A stretch of DNA of 64,000 nucleotides from Morella rubra (GCA_003952965.2 CM025850.1:2417580-2481579); one strand, 5' to 3'; positions 24,466 to 36,875 are shown, counted from the stretch's first letter. The notes: a model not told the origin generated them from the letters alone. Program-made: numbers and translations.

Positions 24466-25080
24466 TGAAATTTCAAATTCAATTTCTCTTACCGGTGGTA
24501 ATCCAGGTAGTTCTTCTGGAAAGACATCTTGATACTCACAGATAACTGGTATGGTTTCTAACTTCTTTTCCTCTTCCTAAACTCCAGCAATTGAAACTAG
24601 AAAAGCCTGAGCTCCATTAATACACTTTTCCAAGCTTTCAATGCAGATATTAATCGTACCTGAGGAAATTCCTTGCTTGGTCTGGGAATCACTTTCTTGG
24701 CATTCTTGAACTGAATTCTCTTTAGGTCCAGGTACAAATAAACTTACTTCCTTTGCATGACAATCTAATGTCACATGATAACCAGATAACCAATCCATGC
24801 CAAGAATCACATCAAAGTTACCCATATCTAGGATTGTCAAATCTATAGGCAATTCCATCCTGCTATTTCCATTGGAAACTTCTTGATCTTCTTAGTACAC
24901 ATACTATTTATCCCCAATGGAGTTACCACATCAAGTCTAACAAATAAAGGTTCTACCAACAATCCAAGTCTATTTACACAATTCTGTGAAATAAAAGAAT
25001 GTTAGCACCAGTATCAAACAACACGGTTACTAATCCACAAGAAAGGGAAAAAGTACCTGTCACCACATTCTCATCTTGCT
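24466..25080 (-). pseudogene. Ty3/gypsy-2 aspartic protease region
   Basis: 24858-24577 encodes the protease C-terminal block (MGNFDVILGMDWLSGYHVTL, HAKEVSLFVPG). The upstream minus sequence to about 25.05 kb has the substrate-side part but is interrupted by stops. The linker to RT is at 24.5-24.57 kb. Confidence 0.75.
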
Positions 25081-25189
25081 CTGCTTCCTCCATATTCAGA
25101 GCAAACACTCTTGCTGGTCCAGTTCCCCTCTATTGATTACCAGGATTTCCTCTCTGATTGTTACCGGGGTTAGTAACTTGATTCCCACA

Positions 25190-25937
25190 CCCATTCTGAG
25201 GGAATCCTTGCCTCACTATACAATTTCTAGCAAAATGACCTATCTTCCCACAAGTAAAACAAACTATCCTTGCAGCACTAGGGCCATTCTTCTATCCCCT
25301 TGTCCCATTGCCTCTATTCCCAAAATTGCCTCCTCCTCTCTTTCCTGATGACTGTCCTTGGAATTGAGTTCTCTTGGAAAGAGCGTTTCTTATTTTGCTC
25401 ATTAACAATAGCACTCTCCTGTAAGGTACGTTCTACAATCGAGGCTCTATCAACTAACTGCTGAAAATTCTCAAACTTATGGCAACAGACTCTTTCCTTA
25501 ATACGGACTGTAATCCTCTTTCAAACTTACGGAATTTCCTACCCTCATCAGGAATCATATATAAAGCAAATCTAGACAATTCTATAAACTTAGCAGCATA
25601 CTCAGCTACTGACCTTGCTCCCTGACTTAAGGTAGTAAATTCTTGGGCTTTGGCTTCTCTGATCATCTCAGAAAATATCGATCTAGAAATTCCTTTTAAA
25701 TTGCTCCCAAGTCCACTCAATCTCCAAGAGTTCCTTCTTGGCTTGCCACCACCTTTTGGCTTCTCCTTTCAGTTGATACGTGGCATATCGTATCATTTGA
25801 TCATCAGTGCACTCTAACACTTGCATTAATTCCTCAATATTCATAAGCCAATTTTCAGCCACTAAGGGTTCCGTACCTCCTTCATAACTAGGGGGATGGT
25901 GCTTGGCAAATTTATCAAATGAACTCCCTTCATGCAC
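25190..25937 (-). pseudogene. Ty3/gypsy-2 gag and zinc knuckle
   Basis: 25937-25683 encodes the gag N-part (KFAKHHPPSYEGGTEPL, YATYQLKGEAKRWWQAKKEL). 25720-25454 continues after a frameshift (FTTLSQGARSVAEYAAKFIE, RKFRKFERGL). A CCHC knuckle (CFTCGKIGHFARNC) is readable at about 25263-25205. A short N-terminal stretch near 25.97 kb lies just inside the PBS region. Confidence 0.82.
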
Positions 25938-27012
25938 ATTCTCCCCTTCCTCTATCTCTATTCCTTCTAGCTGCCATTATCTCCTGAAACACAAAGGTAG
26001 GCTATAAACTCCAAAATTACCACAAGATAAGGACAATATCATATTATTCCTACGATCATACTAAGCTTACTAATGAGGTAGTGCTTTTCCTAACACTCTC
26101 GTTTTCTTAGGTTCTGCTAACTATCCTTGCTTTCCTAAAAACATAGCTCTGATACCATCTGTAATAGCCTGGACCGTGAAGACCTCAAGCGTTGTCTTAT
26201 AGTAATGGACACAGCTATAAAGCTGAGGTTACGGCCTATGGGAAGATCGACAAAGCAACAAGATACTAAGCAAAACACACGAAGGACCTTTTATTAATAC
26301 CGAGGTATTACAAAAGAGGACCAACTTTCTATAATGTACATACTAAAAAAAAACTGCAGCGAAAAAACTAAGAAAACATTAAAACCGAAGATTTCTAATC
26401 TTCGTCATCAGTGTTATCCAAGTCTGAGATGTTGACGTAATTATCAGAGTGCGGAGTGATCCACCTATGTCCTCGTCCCTCTATCAGGACATCTAGGTCA
26501 CGTGTGACATAGACTCGAAAGGTCAGCTCCAGAGTGATAAAGCCATGTTGAATGGCTTTGGTGAACTCACCTAAATAAACCTCAGACATCTGCTAAAGAA
26601 ATATTTAACAAACAACGGTGAGTCCAAATGACTCAGTAAAGCCAGCGGTTAGTACAACAGAATAGCAGATAGAATAAAAGATATTGAAGAAACCCGTTCA
26701 ACAATAAAATCTCAACAGAAGAAGAAAGTAAATGAAAAGACTCAGTTTTCTCAAAAATGATCTTTTCCTTTTTCATTTCAATTTTGATCACCACTACTCT
26801 CACTCCCAGAGTGAATCACTTGGCCAGAGTGACGGGTTACAAGTAACCTTCCGTATCTTTGCAGCAGTACTCCCAGAGCACAATACGGCTCAAACTCCCA
26901 GAGTGAGTTATCCTAACAAAGGATCTTTCCGCGTACGACGGAGAGGCCAGAATGTCACAACAAGTGAACACATCCTCTTGTGCACAGTACTGTCACGTCT
27001 TCACAGTATTAC

Positions 27013-27200
27013 GTTAAGTATGCATGTCTCATGTCAACGCCCATACATATCATTCATGATATGCAACACCTTAACCATACTTGAACATCACAATATTCCT
27101 TTCAACGTACAAGTTAAGTATGCATGTCTCATATCAACGCCCATACATCTCATTTATGATATGCAACACCTTAACTCGTTTCCATCATCACAACATTATA
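27013..27200. repeat. 100-bp tandem duplication in the gypsy-2 LTR
   Basis: Copies at 27013-27112 and 27113-about 27200 share GTTAAGTATGCATGTCTCAT and ATATGCAACACCTTAAC with few changes. They probably lie in the U3 part, where duplicated blocks can act as enhancers (inference). Confidence 0.85.
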
Positions 27201-28149
27201 AAACAGTTCTCAAAGGAAAGTGTTGTGAAGGCAAAAACAACACTTTGATTTCTCGGTTAAAAACCGGCTTAATCACCATGTAGAAAATACCAATTTTGAC
27301 ATGAAAAGTATTGAAATCAGAAGGAAAGAAATATGTTCAAGCTTTGAAAAAAAACTTTTGGAAGAAATTTTGAAAAGAAACGGATCAAAGTTGAAAAACA
27401 ACTTGAAAACGAATCGAACTTTGAAAATGATACTTTTTCGAAAGACGAGCTTGTTCTTCGTCAAGAACATGAAAAACAAGGAACAATAGGAAGAATAGAA
27501 AAATGCTAATCAACATCAAGAGATGCTAGAATAATAAAGACAAGAGATTCACAATAATCATCTTGAAAACTTGAATCGAAATCAAAGATAACCAACTAAA
27601 CTTTACCTCTAAGCGTGCTTGATCTTTGCTAAACTTTTTCCTCCTCTTTCTCCACTTCACTTCACTCTTGCTCTCAAGATTTAACTCACAAAAATTCAGA
27701 TTGAATGGTGTACTCTTCAAAGGTCGAAATCCACCCTTATTTATAGGAAAACACGGCGGTTGCATTCCGACACGTGTCCGGCCTAGCTAGGCTAGCTTTG
27801 GTGAGTCACTAGGCTACATTTCTCTCCTCTTGACACCTAGCAACCTACAGCAGCTGCATGGCAAGGCTATGGCCGAAATTCTCCTAGGTAGCCATGGCGA
27901 GTCATCGTCAAACTCCTACGGTTCGACACTTTGTGCTTTCTAGGTTTTAGCCTTTTTGGTTGTGCTTTTTGCATCGATTCGTTGTACTTCTAACTTCAAT
28001 TTGTCATGCTATCTAGCCTCATAGGTGTCACTCTCTAGGGCAGCCGAAATTTCCTTTCTTAATGGCTAAGTTTTGCTAATCATTTCACTAATCTTTCGAT
28101 AATCGCAAATCAACCTAATTGCTCCCGATAAATCGACCTACTTGCCTCC

Positions 28150-28510
28150 AAAAATAAAAAGTCTCCAAATTTGAACCATAAACTCGTGGATGAACTCCCA
28201 ACATATTAAAAGAATAAAATCATGTGGTCGATTTTAGAGACAAAAACGTCTTGCTGGCTTAAAAAAATTAAATTGATCCAATACGAGCTCCTCAACATTT
28301 TGAACAACAACCTAGTTGCACACGAACTCCAAATCTCACTTAATCATGTCCTAATCAAGTTTCGAGATAAAAACGACCTACTAGCTTAAAAATTTAATTG
28401 ATCCAATGCGTACTCCTCAATCTCTTGAACAATAACTCAGTTGATGTGAACTCCAATTCTCACTAAATCATGTCCTAATCAAGGTTTTGAACTTAGTATC
28501 TCAAGTACTA
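28150..28510. repeat. About 125-bp tandem repeat in the gypsy-2 LTR
   Basis: Units start ATTGATCCAAT at 28272 and 28397, each with CTCCTCAA, AACTCCAA and AATCATGTCCTAATCAAG. A more diverged partial unit precedes 28272. The truncated 3' LTR keeps the same two units. Confidence 0.8.
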
Positions 28511-28613
28511 AATAATCTCTCTTAGTCACTAAATACCCTCTAATGCACTACTAATCACAAACAAGATAGCATAAACACTATGCATGTGTTGTTTGAAAGC
28601 TCTGGGTATGACA

Positions 28614-29673
28614 CTGGATCATTTGAGAGTATGTGATGATATCTAGCTCACATCAAAGAGTTTGATGTGAAGAAGTTGGAATCAAAGATTATTTGTAGGT
28701 TACCCAAAAATAATTCTTTGAGCATTATTTTATAAACCCAAGTGAACAAAAGGTGATTATTAGCAAGAAAATTATATTTTAGAAGGAGAATGGCCGAAGT
28801 GAAGGTGAAAGTGTGACAATTCTTGATGAAACAGTCAGCTGAGCCAATACTTAAGGCATATGAGATCAATAGAAAAGAGATGTTATAAACCTCAAAGTTC
28901 TGATGAGTTAGAAAGAATCCTCTGAGATGATGATCCATCGTTTGATTTCTCCAAACATGCCTTGTATTGACAAGAAGTCAGTGGAAGTTTAGTAGTGTTT
29001 CTAGTTCATTATGTTAGTAATATTCTACTTATCAGAATGACGTCGGGGACAATGTCATTAGTGAAAAGGATGGTTTACAAACCATGTTTTTCAAGCTAAA
29101 GACCTTTGGACATGTTTCACGTTCTTGGAGCCAAATTGTTTGGAAACCGAGAAAAGAAATTTTTAGGACTACATTGACAAATATTGGCAATTATTTACAA
29201 CATAACAAGGAAACATTTTATCCTTTGGGTATAGTATTCATCTTACCAAGAAGAGAGAGATAAGGCCATATATTAGTCATCAGTCCAGCATTGTAAGTGG
29301 ATATTAATTTGAGATGGGCCTGAAAGTTGGACAATGGTCAAGCATATTCTCAAATACTTGAGAAGCACAAGTTCAGTTATTATTGATAATTAATCAATTT
29401 TGAACTTGTGTGTATACATTGGGTAAAGATGCATAGAGTTGCAAGAGTTGTTGGCAGAATACCACTCCTTACTCCAGCACTAAAGGCAAAGTACATAGAA
29501 AGAAGATACATAATATGGTGAGTCAATGTGATGTCATGATGGCTGGTGTAGTGTCAACCTAATACATTGCTGGTCTGTTTTCATTGAATCATTGACTCAA
29601 AAATGTTTAAGACACATCTAGAGTATGTATGGGTATAAGATACCTATAAATGGTTTTGAGTACAAGTGAGAGA
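28614..29673 (+). pseudogene. Right piece of copia-A: integrase end and reverse transcriptase remnants
   Basis: Starts CTGGATCATTTGAG, exactly where the collinear copy at 57054 (minus) has the same sequence, so it continues the piece at 9382-9684. Weak protein homology to the copia integrase C-terminus is seen first, then RT blocks around 29.0-29.2 kb, including a decayed position of the YVDD motif. Many stops. The end abuts the LTR start at 29674. Confidence 0.7.
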
Positions 29674-30343
29674 TGTTGGAAATATGCCCTGAAAACTAGT
29701 ATTAAATAATTATGAGATAATTATTTCTTTTACTGTCAAATGTAGTTAATACTTGTTGGGTATAATGTTGTAACATATGATGTTACACAGTTATATTGTT
29801 AAGTGAAATTGTTGAAAAGTCATGCCAAAAATTAATGAATCAAAAGGCGGAGGGTATGACCTTTCAGTTCCTTGTTCACTTAACAATTGTTCTAGTCCGA
29901 GGTATATACTTATGTACAAATAGGTCTACACTCGTTGTGCTTCTATTAAATAGGATGATGGACTCTATCATTGATGTAGTGAACTTAAGCAAACTATTGG
30001 ATGCACTATAAGAGTACATGTACTAAACGAGATCAAATATGGATACCTTCAAGAAGTAATCTCTGAGGTTGAGAAGATATTGAGCACAATTAGTTTATTG
30101 TATCCTTAGACCTGAGAGGTTTATATAGTGCTTTGACCGAGTCATTTGGTGATATCTTTCTAGGTCAAATTTTTCAGACAATGTTGGGCTTTGGGTATGA
30201 TAAATGGGCTTGTGTAAATGCTCAACAAGAAATCTACCAGTCTCTTTGTGAGACAGTATATTCAGTATATCTGTCTAGAGTTGGACTCAAAAATAAATCA
30301 TTGGCAGTGGACTTTTGTAAAAATGTTTTTTAAAATTAATATA
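29674..30343 (+). repeat. Truncated 3' LTR of copia-A
   Basis: Begins TGTTGGAAATATGCCCTGAA, the same start as the LTRs of the copia element at 54.74-62.21 kb. It runs collinear with their reverse complement through the TATACAG and GTCCACTGCC blocks, then stops matching at about 30343, so about half the LTR is missing. Confidence 0.75.
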
Positions 30344-31769
30344 TGTTTTTCAAAAAATTTTAAGTATCTCTGCTATTATTTTTGAGAATCGCCGCTTAGG
30401 TCGTGCTCTCTCTCTATGTACCTCCCTTTTTTGAAGCTCTCTCTCTCTAGCCTTGGAGACGCCAAATCGCAGGGGCTAGGTAATCTTGGAGATAGGTATG
30501 ACCTAATCTTTGGTTGGGGTTGAATTCCTTTGGTTTGATTTTGGGTTATTTTGTTTTGTAGATAACGTTGGAAGGCCAATCCCTTGATATTAAGCGGTTC
30601 TCTTTCAATCTCTTCGCTGCATTTGATATTAAAGGCTGTCTAGATTTTACAATATGGATTATGTGATGGTTTGCGTTCCTAAGGAGATGCTTTAGCTAGC
30701 GTAGTTGTTTAATTATTTTAGAGTCGTAAAGAATGATTCAAAACTCCATGTTGGTATTGATGAATGATATTTAAATTTATTTAGTTTTTGATTGATTGTT
30801 TAGCAATCTTTTGAGGAACTTTAAGCTTTAGGTTAAGCGTTTGAGGTAACTGGTCTTTCAACGAGATTTTTATGAAAAAAAGAAGAAGAAATTCTTATGC
30901 TATGGAAAATAAGTGCACAAATGTTAAATATTTCTTTTACAAATCGAAATTGGTTTGGATGCATTATTGTGAATTTTTTGATGTTGGAAATGTTGGATTT
31001 TAAACGTGCACTTTATTTATATGGTTTTGATGCGTTAGGGAAACTGAACGAATTTTGGTAAAAATGAGATTTCATGAACTCATTTGAAATGGTTGGCCTA
31101 TTTTGTGAAATTTGTGTTGTGAGCATACTAACAAGCTATCCTTGTGCTTATGACTGTTAAGGTCTTTGTGAGCATTGGGGTTTGTGTGACCATTGATAAT
31201 TTCACTATGTTGCTTGGCCTGTGATATTTTGTTATAAATTATGTTTTTCGTTTGGTATGCTTACTACATTTTCTTGATCTTGGTTATATTTATAAAACTG
31301 TCATTTACCCTACTCGTATTGATGATACTTACTGACCTAGTTGTAGCTCACCACTTACTTTTTATCTTTCAGATTTAGCAGTAGGTGGCAGCGAGTAGTA
31401 GGAGATCTCGAGTGGTAGTTTTTGAGAAGGTTGCAAGTTGCAGGGTTATCAAATAAAGAGTCCTCTGGAGACTTTGGTAGTGATTGCGTCAATTTGGAGA
31501 CTTTAGTAATTTTATTTCATTTGGGAAAACTATTTATTTGGATCACTTGTTAATTGTGGGATTTGAGGATTTTGGAGTAGTACTCTGATTAAACTCTTAG
31601 CTGTCATAGTTCTTCTTATGTTTTGGTTGGATTTTGAGTTTGGATTATTATATGTAGGAGATGGAATAGATGTTTCTTTTGTGTTTCTTAGTTGGGAAAT
31701 TGCTTGTGAATAGTAGCAATTTTTCAAACGGAACTTTGTTTGTTTGGAATTTAGGGTCGGGGCATTCCA
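30344..31769 (+). repeat. LTR-like fragment ending in GGGGCATTCCA
   Basis: The right end GGGTCGGGGCATTCCA and the internal GACCTAGTTGTAGCTCACCAC ... CTTTCAG block are typical of plant Ty3 LTRs. A CT-rich leader-like part occurs at 30405-30455. The left edge lies where copia-A stops matching. The flanks belong to two different copia pieces in opposite orientation, so no TSD is expected or seen. Confidence 0.45.
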
Positions 31770-32007
31770 TGTTTGCTTAAGTTCATCACCTCATTGACAG
31801 AGTCTATCATCCTATTTAATAAAGGCATAACCCACGTAGACCTACTTGTACAAAATATGTACCTCGGTCAAAAACAACGGTCAAGTAAACAAGGAACCAA
31901 AAAGTAATACTCTCTCGCCTTTGATTCATTAATCACTGGTATGACTTTTAAACAATGTCACTCAACAATATTTGTGTAACATCTCATGCTATAATCCAAC
32001 AATATCC
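31770..32007 (-). repeat. Copia LTR fragment B1
   Basis: Collinear with about 61884-62095 of the copia-C 5' LTR (shared CATCCTATTTAATA, GTACCTCGGTC, TTGATTCATTAATCA). It stops at a junction where ATGCTATAATCCA occurs at 31986 and again at 32046. Confidence 0.65.
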
Positions 32008-32141
32008 CTTCTGCTAACAATTATTTGTTTATCTATCCTTCCACCATGCTATAATCCACATGAGCCAAAAGGACCAGAATCATATCACTGATTAAGTTCC
32101 TAGCTCATATAATTCTTAATTCACAATTTGTAACTCGTTAG
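32008..32141 (-). repeat. Copia LTR fragment B2, left part
   Basis: Matches about 61327-61458 of the copia-C LTR (CTAACAATTATTTGTTTAT, GTAACTCGTT). It is interrupted at 32141 by a 3.8-kb insertion and resumes at 35915. Confidence 0.7.
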
Positions 32142-35100
32142 TGTGAGATCCCGACTTAGAGACTAGTAGCATCGATCAGTTTAGGTTTCCTTCCATGTCA
32201 ATTTAGACATTAAAATTTTACTTATTGACTCTTTAAGTTTTTGAACTATCTTGAATTATTGAGAAAAGAAATGTATGATTGACTTGATTTAAAATTATGT
32301 CTAAGGTGAAATTTTCCATTAGCACTTTTTCGTTCATCTTTATTAATAATTTAAATGTTATATTTGTTTGCAAATTTTAATAGTGTTAAATCTTTCTTGT
32401 TCAAGCAATTAATTAGTATCTAGCTAAGAATGTCTTTATAGGTGTCAATTATGCTACTCATTTTTGTTTGTCTAAGAGTATCCACCTAAATTGCAATAGA
32501 GTTTTGGTCCATCATGATACTTGCTTAGAAGTTTCCTCTTGAATTACATACACTGCCCCTCAGTAATGTTAGGTTTTAAATCACATATACCTATTGCTGT
32601 TAAAGCTAAATGGATTCAGCAAGTTGGATTCAAGATTCAAAAGAATTTGAGTTAAAGGCTTTGACTTTCGAAAAATTTATGTTTGCTTTGAGATAGCATA
32701 AAAAGGGCAGCATGTCATGGGCAGTGGGAGCATTAAAGTCTAGGTGCCAAACGTTAGAGAAATTAAAAAAAAAAACAATTGCTGCACGATTTAACCAATG
32801 AAGATAGGCGTTACTAACAAGGTTGGGGTAGAGTGGTCTTTTCCTCCCCAACACTTTGTTTTCATCCTTTCCCCTCCCCATTTTTCTGGTTCTTCATCAC
32901 GCACACACACAAAAAAATACAGGGAGAACATCGAAGCCAAATAAGAAGAAAGAAGAGAGGAAGAGGGAGAGAAAAAAAAAGAGAAGGAGTTCGGCTACAG
33001 CAGGGAGAAACCAAGGTAAAATCTAGCATCTGGACCTAGAATTCGTAAGGGACCTATGAGTTATCTATGTATTTCTTGGTGGCAAAATACATTTTTCTTA
33101 CTGGTAATGGTAGGTTATTTCTACGATGGAGTTGCATGTTAATGTTAAAGAGCCTGATAGTTGAAAGTGCTAAAATTGTGAGGATATTGGGAGACATGCA
33201 CGGTTTGGTTATTGAATAGAAAGGAAATAAAATTTTGTTGGTATAAGAGAGTTTGTGATGAATAGTTTATGTTATGAGTTAGAGTTACATGATTATATAA
33301 TTTTTCTGAGCTCAATGGTTGTTGAAGTTCTAATTATTATAGGCATGCAAATTGTTTTAGAGATGAAAAGGAAGGAGAGAAATGGTGTACAAATAAATTG
33401 GTTGATAGTAAACAGGAGATTGGTGTTGAAGGTTAATGAGGAGAAATGTTAGTTTAAGCAGAATCGGTGCTTTGCAATCTTTGGGCTATGAAAGTTGTTG
33501 AAGGGGTTTGCTGGAGAGTGATACAAATGTATATAAATTGCAGGGTCTAAAGTTATAAGGAGTACAACTTGAAAATTTAAAAGGACATGATTATGATTTC
33601 TTTTCTGTAGAAAAGAAAAAGAGGAGCAAGTTAGAGAGAATATATCTTGTTTGAATGTTGCAGCATATTTAATGTGAGGATAGCGTAACAAACAATTTTG
33701 ATCCTAGAGGTTTTATAGTAAAGTTATAAGTTCTGTCATATGAGATACATCCATGTTTAATGTTTGAAAGCAAGGAATTCAAGAGGTCTGAGTTGTGGAC
33801 ATGTTGCTGGATTTTTTGTGCAGAACATTAATTTGATGGAAATCTTTAGTTTTCTGCAGAATTATAAGTTACCCACTCTGTTTTTATGTTTGATGTTATT
33901 AGATATAAATATGGATAGTTATAGTGGGTACTATAAAAATTTATATGAAGACAATTGCTACCATCTAATCAAGCTAAAAGGAGTGTTTGGAGCTTTTGGA
34001 AAATTCTTCAGAAAATTGTCAAAGTATCGAGGTTACATAAGTAGATAAATGCTGGAACCTGCTTTGTTGCTGAGGCATTTTGTGTCCTATGGGTGCTGCA
34101 AGGTGATACAGAAGTTAGATAGATGCTTGTTTGATGAATAACCAATAAAGTGCTGAAACTAAAGAACAAATGATCAAACTAGTGCATGCTGAAAATTATT
34201 TCCTGCAGATCATAAAGCTCGAATTAGGAGTTAGTATTGATGTGATTTATTTTATCTTTTTTTTTCTGTGAGAGAATTTTATGTTATAGGCCTATGAAAT
34301 AAAAAGATTTTAAACCATACTTCAGGTGATTCTGATAAATATTGAGCAAGTTATAGGTTTTCAGCAACTTGCATTTTCGAATAAATCTTTTGAGTGGCAA
34401 ATAAGCTCTACATTATCTGAAATTTTAATATGTTATAACATCGGGTGTAACGATCATTTTGGCATCCAAGTTTAATGGGTTCAGCAACATTAAGATAGAG
34501 TTTTACATTGTAGAACCACTTTTGGTCAGTAAAGAAAAATGTGTGATTTAATATGATATGTTTATTTCGAAATGAATGATTATTTGCTGTATCAAGTAAA
34601 TCTCTAAACCATTTAAGTGATGACATTAGTATGACTCACTTGTAGGCAAGGCACCATCACAAGCTCAAGTGGATAAAGTGTAAGTAGAAAAATTATTTTT
34701 CCGAAAATTGAAATGATACACAGCATGAATATTTGTCATCGAGCACGTCATGAGTATTTGCATTGATTTTCTCAAAAGAAGAAAGGAAAATTTTATGCAA
34801 ATGAAAGTGAGATTTTATGCTATGTTAGGATATGTTATGGGGCTAAATAGGATGGTCGGTACTGTACCTAAGTATGATAGGTGCATCCACTCCGAAGGAC
34901 GAATGCGAGAAGGTTGGATGACTCCTATGGGTACCAACTCCGAAGGACGAATGCGAGAAGGATGGGTAGTCCTCGAGGTATGTGCAACCACACTGAAGGA
35001 CGAATGTGAGAAGGTGTGGACCTCTAAGGATTGTGTCTAGCCATCAGGCCAGGGGCCATATCAAGGGCTAGCTTGACCAAATGACATGTTCCCAAGGGAA

Positions 35101-35914
35101 AAGGAGAACAGTTCTGAAGGGAATGCACAACTCTGACTTCATGGGTAAATGAAGCGATTAAGTAGCCCAAATAAAGATGAAATGACTTTTAAGCAAATTT
35201 GCATGTACAAGAGTCTCATTCATAAACATGAATTTATTTTTGGCATATATATATAATGTTATTTATGATCATGCTTCAAGTCATGCATATCTCAATTCAT
35301 TAATCATCCATTACTGAGTCATTCGACTCAGTATTTTCAACTGTATCATTCCAGATGATGTTCCAGGTGATGGAACTTATGAGGAGGATCTAGAACCTGA
35401 GGAGGGGGCTGACGAGGGTGTCCTCCCCTGATTTGCAATACATGTAGATCCTTAATTTTTGAAAGAGCTGATATGAACCTCCTTAGTGATGTTATCGTGG
35501 CCTGTTCAGGCAATGAGACCAACTTAAGACTCTAAGTAACTTATATTTTGGAACTATGATGTAATCACAACTTATTGCTTAAGTTATTGCCATGAGATTA
35601 GATTTCTAAGTGTTTCTCTATGCATGTTATGTAATATAGGTATACGTTTTTATTACGCGTATATTTATTTACATATTCGTATACTACGTAAGAGGGTCTG
35701 CATGTCAGCTTGAAAATAAGAAAATAAAATTTTGAGTAGCATTTTCATAAACTATAATAATTCAAATTTTCTAAATTAGTAATAGTAGGTTATAAAATAA
35801 TAATAATAATAATAAAATTTCCGCTGCAAGATTAAGTTAGTGTGCTAAAGCGTTCGTCGTTGCAAACGCTCACGGTTGTCATTAGCCCTTCGACCTAGCG
35901 TTTGGGGCATGACA
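32142..35914 (+). mobile_element. Probable solo LTR, 3.77 kb, inserted in copia LTR fragment B2
   Basis: Starts TGTGAGATCCCGAC and ends GTTTGGGGCATGACA. The flanking 5-mers GTTAG (32137-32141) and ATTAG (35915-35919) fit a TSD with one change. The host LTR is collinear across the insertion. Inside are a CT/CA-rich, leader-like stretch (32840-33010), a block typical of plant Ty3 LTRs (GAGTCATTCGACTCAGTA, about 35316-35334) and a short tandem repeat at 34890-35014. I see no gag or pol, which is why a solo LTR is preferred. Orientation is assigned from the LTR-like order of these parts. Confidence 0.65.
34890..35014. repeat. About 50-bp tandem repeat with GAAGGACGAATG core
   Basis: Three units start at 34890, 34938 and 34991, each with (C/T)GAAGGACGAATG(C/T)GAGAAGG followed by a variable GG(T/A)TGG-like tail. 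They lie within the probable solo LTR. Confidence 0.85.
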
Positions 35915-36596
35915 ATTAGACTCTCTAATTGTTTCCAAAACAATTTCACAAATGAATAGATATTATATATATGTTAATTTCAAAAAATTCCATTGGCTTA
36001 TGATTTCTTTTAGAGTCCAACCCTATATAGATATATCGAATATACTGCCTCATTAAGATACTAATGTAATCCATGTTGAGCATTTCTACAAACCCATGTA
36101 TCGCGCACAAGACTGAACGGTATGTGGCAGATCACCAAATGATTCAGTCAAGGCACAAGTCCACAACAAACAGACCTGCATAAACCTCTCAGTTCTAAGT
36201 ATAAAATAAACTAATTATGTTGATTACCTTCTTAACATCAGTCATCACTTCCAAAAGTTACCCATATTTGATCTCGTTCAATGCACTCACTCGTTTGCTT
36301 ATGGTTACCACCTCAATGACAGAGTCCATCATCCTATTTAATAGAGGCACAATACATGTAAACCTACTTTTACATAAATATGTACCGCGGTCTAGAATAA
36401 CTGTCATGTAAATAAGGAATAAAAAAATAATACTCTCTGCCTTTGATCCATTAATCATTGGCATGATTTTTCTACAATATCACTCAACAATATCCGTGTA
36501 ACATCTCATGTCAAACCATAATACCCAATGAATAAATACAAACACGTGACATCTTAATAAATAATTATTCAAATAATTGATTTTGAAGGCATATAA
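35915..36596 (-). repeat. Copia LTR fragment B2, right part
   Basis: Continues the LTR interrupted at 32141, matching about 61459-62180 of copia-C (GGCCAGTGATTTCTTTT-like, CACCTCAATGACAGAGTCCATC, AATTATTCAAATAA). It stops just short of the canonical LTR terminus, at a GAAGGCATAT-like end. Confidence 0.7.
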
Positions 36597-36774
36597 CTTA
36601 CACTGCCCCGGTTCGTTCTTCAAGGATACTGTTTGAACACAATAAGTCTTTTTGGGATGCTTGGTTCCTGTCCTGAGCATTCAAATGCTAATCCCACCTA
36701 CCATATTAAATGCACGTCCCATCATCATCAAGTTTTTTTATTTTTTATTTTTTTACTCGCTTTCTGACTCACTC
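36597..36774. other. Short AT-rich spacer, nothing recognised
   Basis: Lies between the copia LTR fragment and CACTA-2. It has a T-rich run at 36730-36752 and no coding signal. Confidence 0.5.
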
Positions 36775-36784
36775 TAACACTACA

Positions 36785-36875
36785 AAAAATAGGGCTGTAG
36801 CAGTATTTTCCTAAAACGCTGCTATAGGTCTTTAGCAGCGTTTTAGAAAACTCCGCTATAGACCCAACATTTTTT
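36785..36875. repeat. CACTA-2 left subterminal repeats
   Basis: Units of the type TAGCAG(C)GTTTTAG and CGCTATAG(A/G)CC recur in both orientations within 90 bp of the end. The same units are abundant at the right end. Confidence 0.75.

Larger units (their letters stand above)
21276..28613 (-). mobile_element. Ty3/gypsy-2, Tekay/Del-like chromovirus with truncated 3' LTR
   Basis: On minus: 5' LTR 28613-26160, PBS (TGGTATCAGAGC, about 26157-26146), gag, protease, RT, RNase H, integrase, chromodomain, PPT (GTGGGGGAGTA at about 21621-21611), then a 3' LTR cut down to about 335 bp (21610-21276). LTR termini are TGTCATACCC and GGCTATTACA. The outer edge at 28613/28614 abuts copia-A sequence, so it inserted into copia-A. 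The polyprotein is broken by only a few frameshifts, so this looks better preserved than gypsy-1. Confidence 0.9.
26160..28613 (-). repeat. 5' LTR of Ty3/gypsy-2 (about 2.45 kb)
   Basis: Minus-strand ends are TGTCATACCC (28613) and GGCTATTACA (26160), next to the PBS. The LTR contains two sets of internal tandem duplications and several CCCAGAGTGA-type units (about 26800-26910). A short minus frame (26589-26395) reads through but has no recognised domain. Confidence 0.88.

Noticed and set aside
33764-34048. 94-residue frame inside the probable solo LTR as a gene
   Set aside because: No domain, start context or splice evidence; AT-rich LTR interior.
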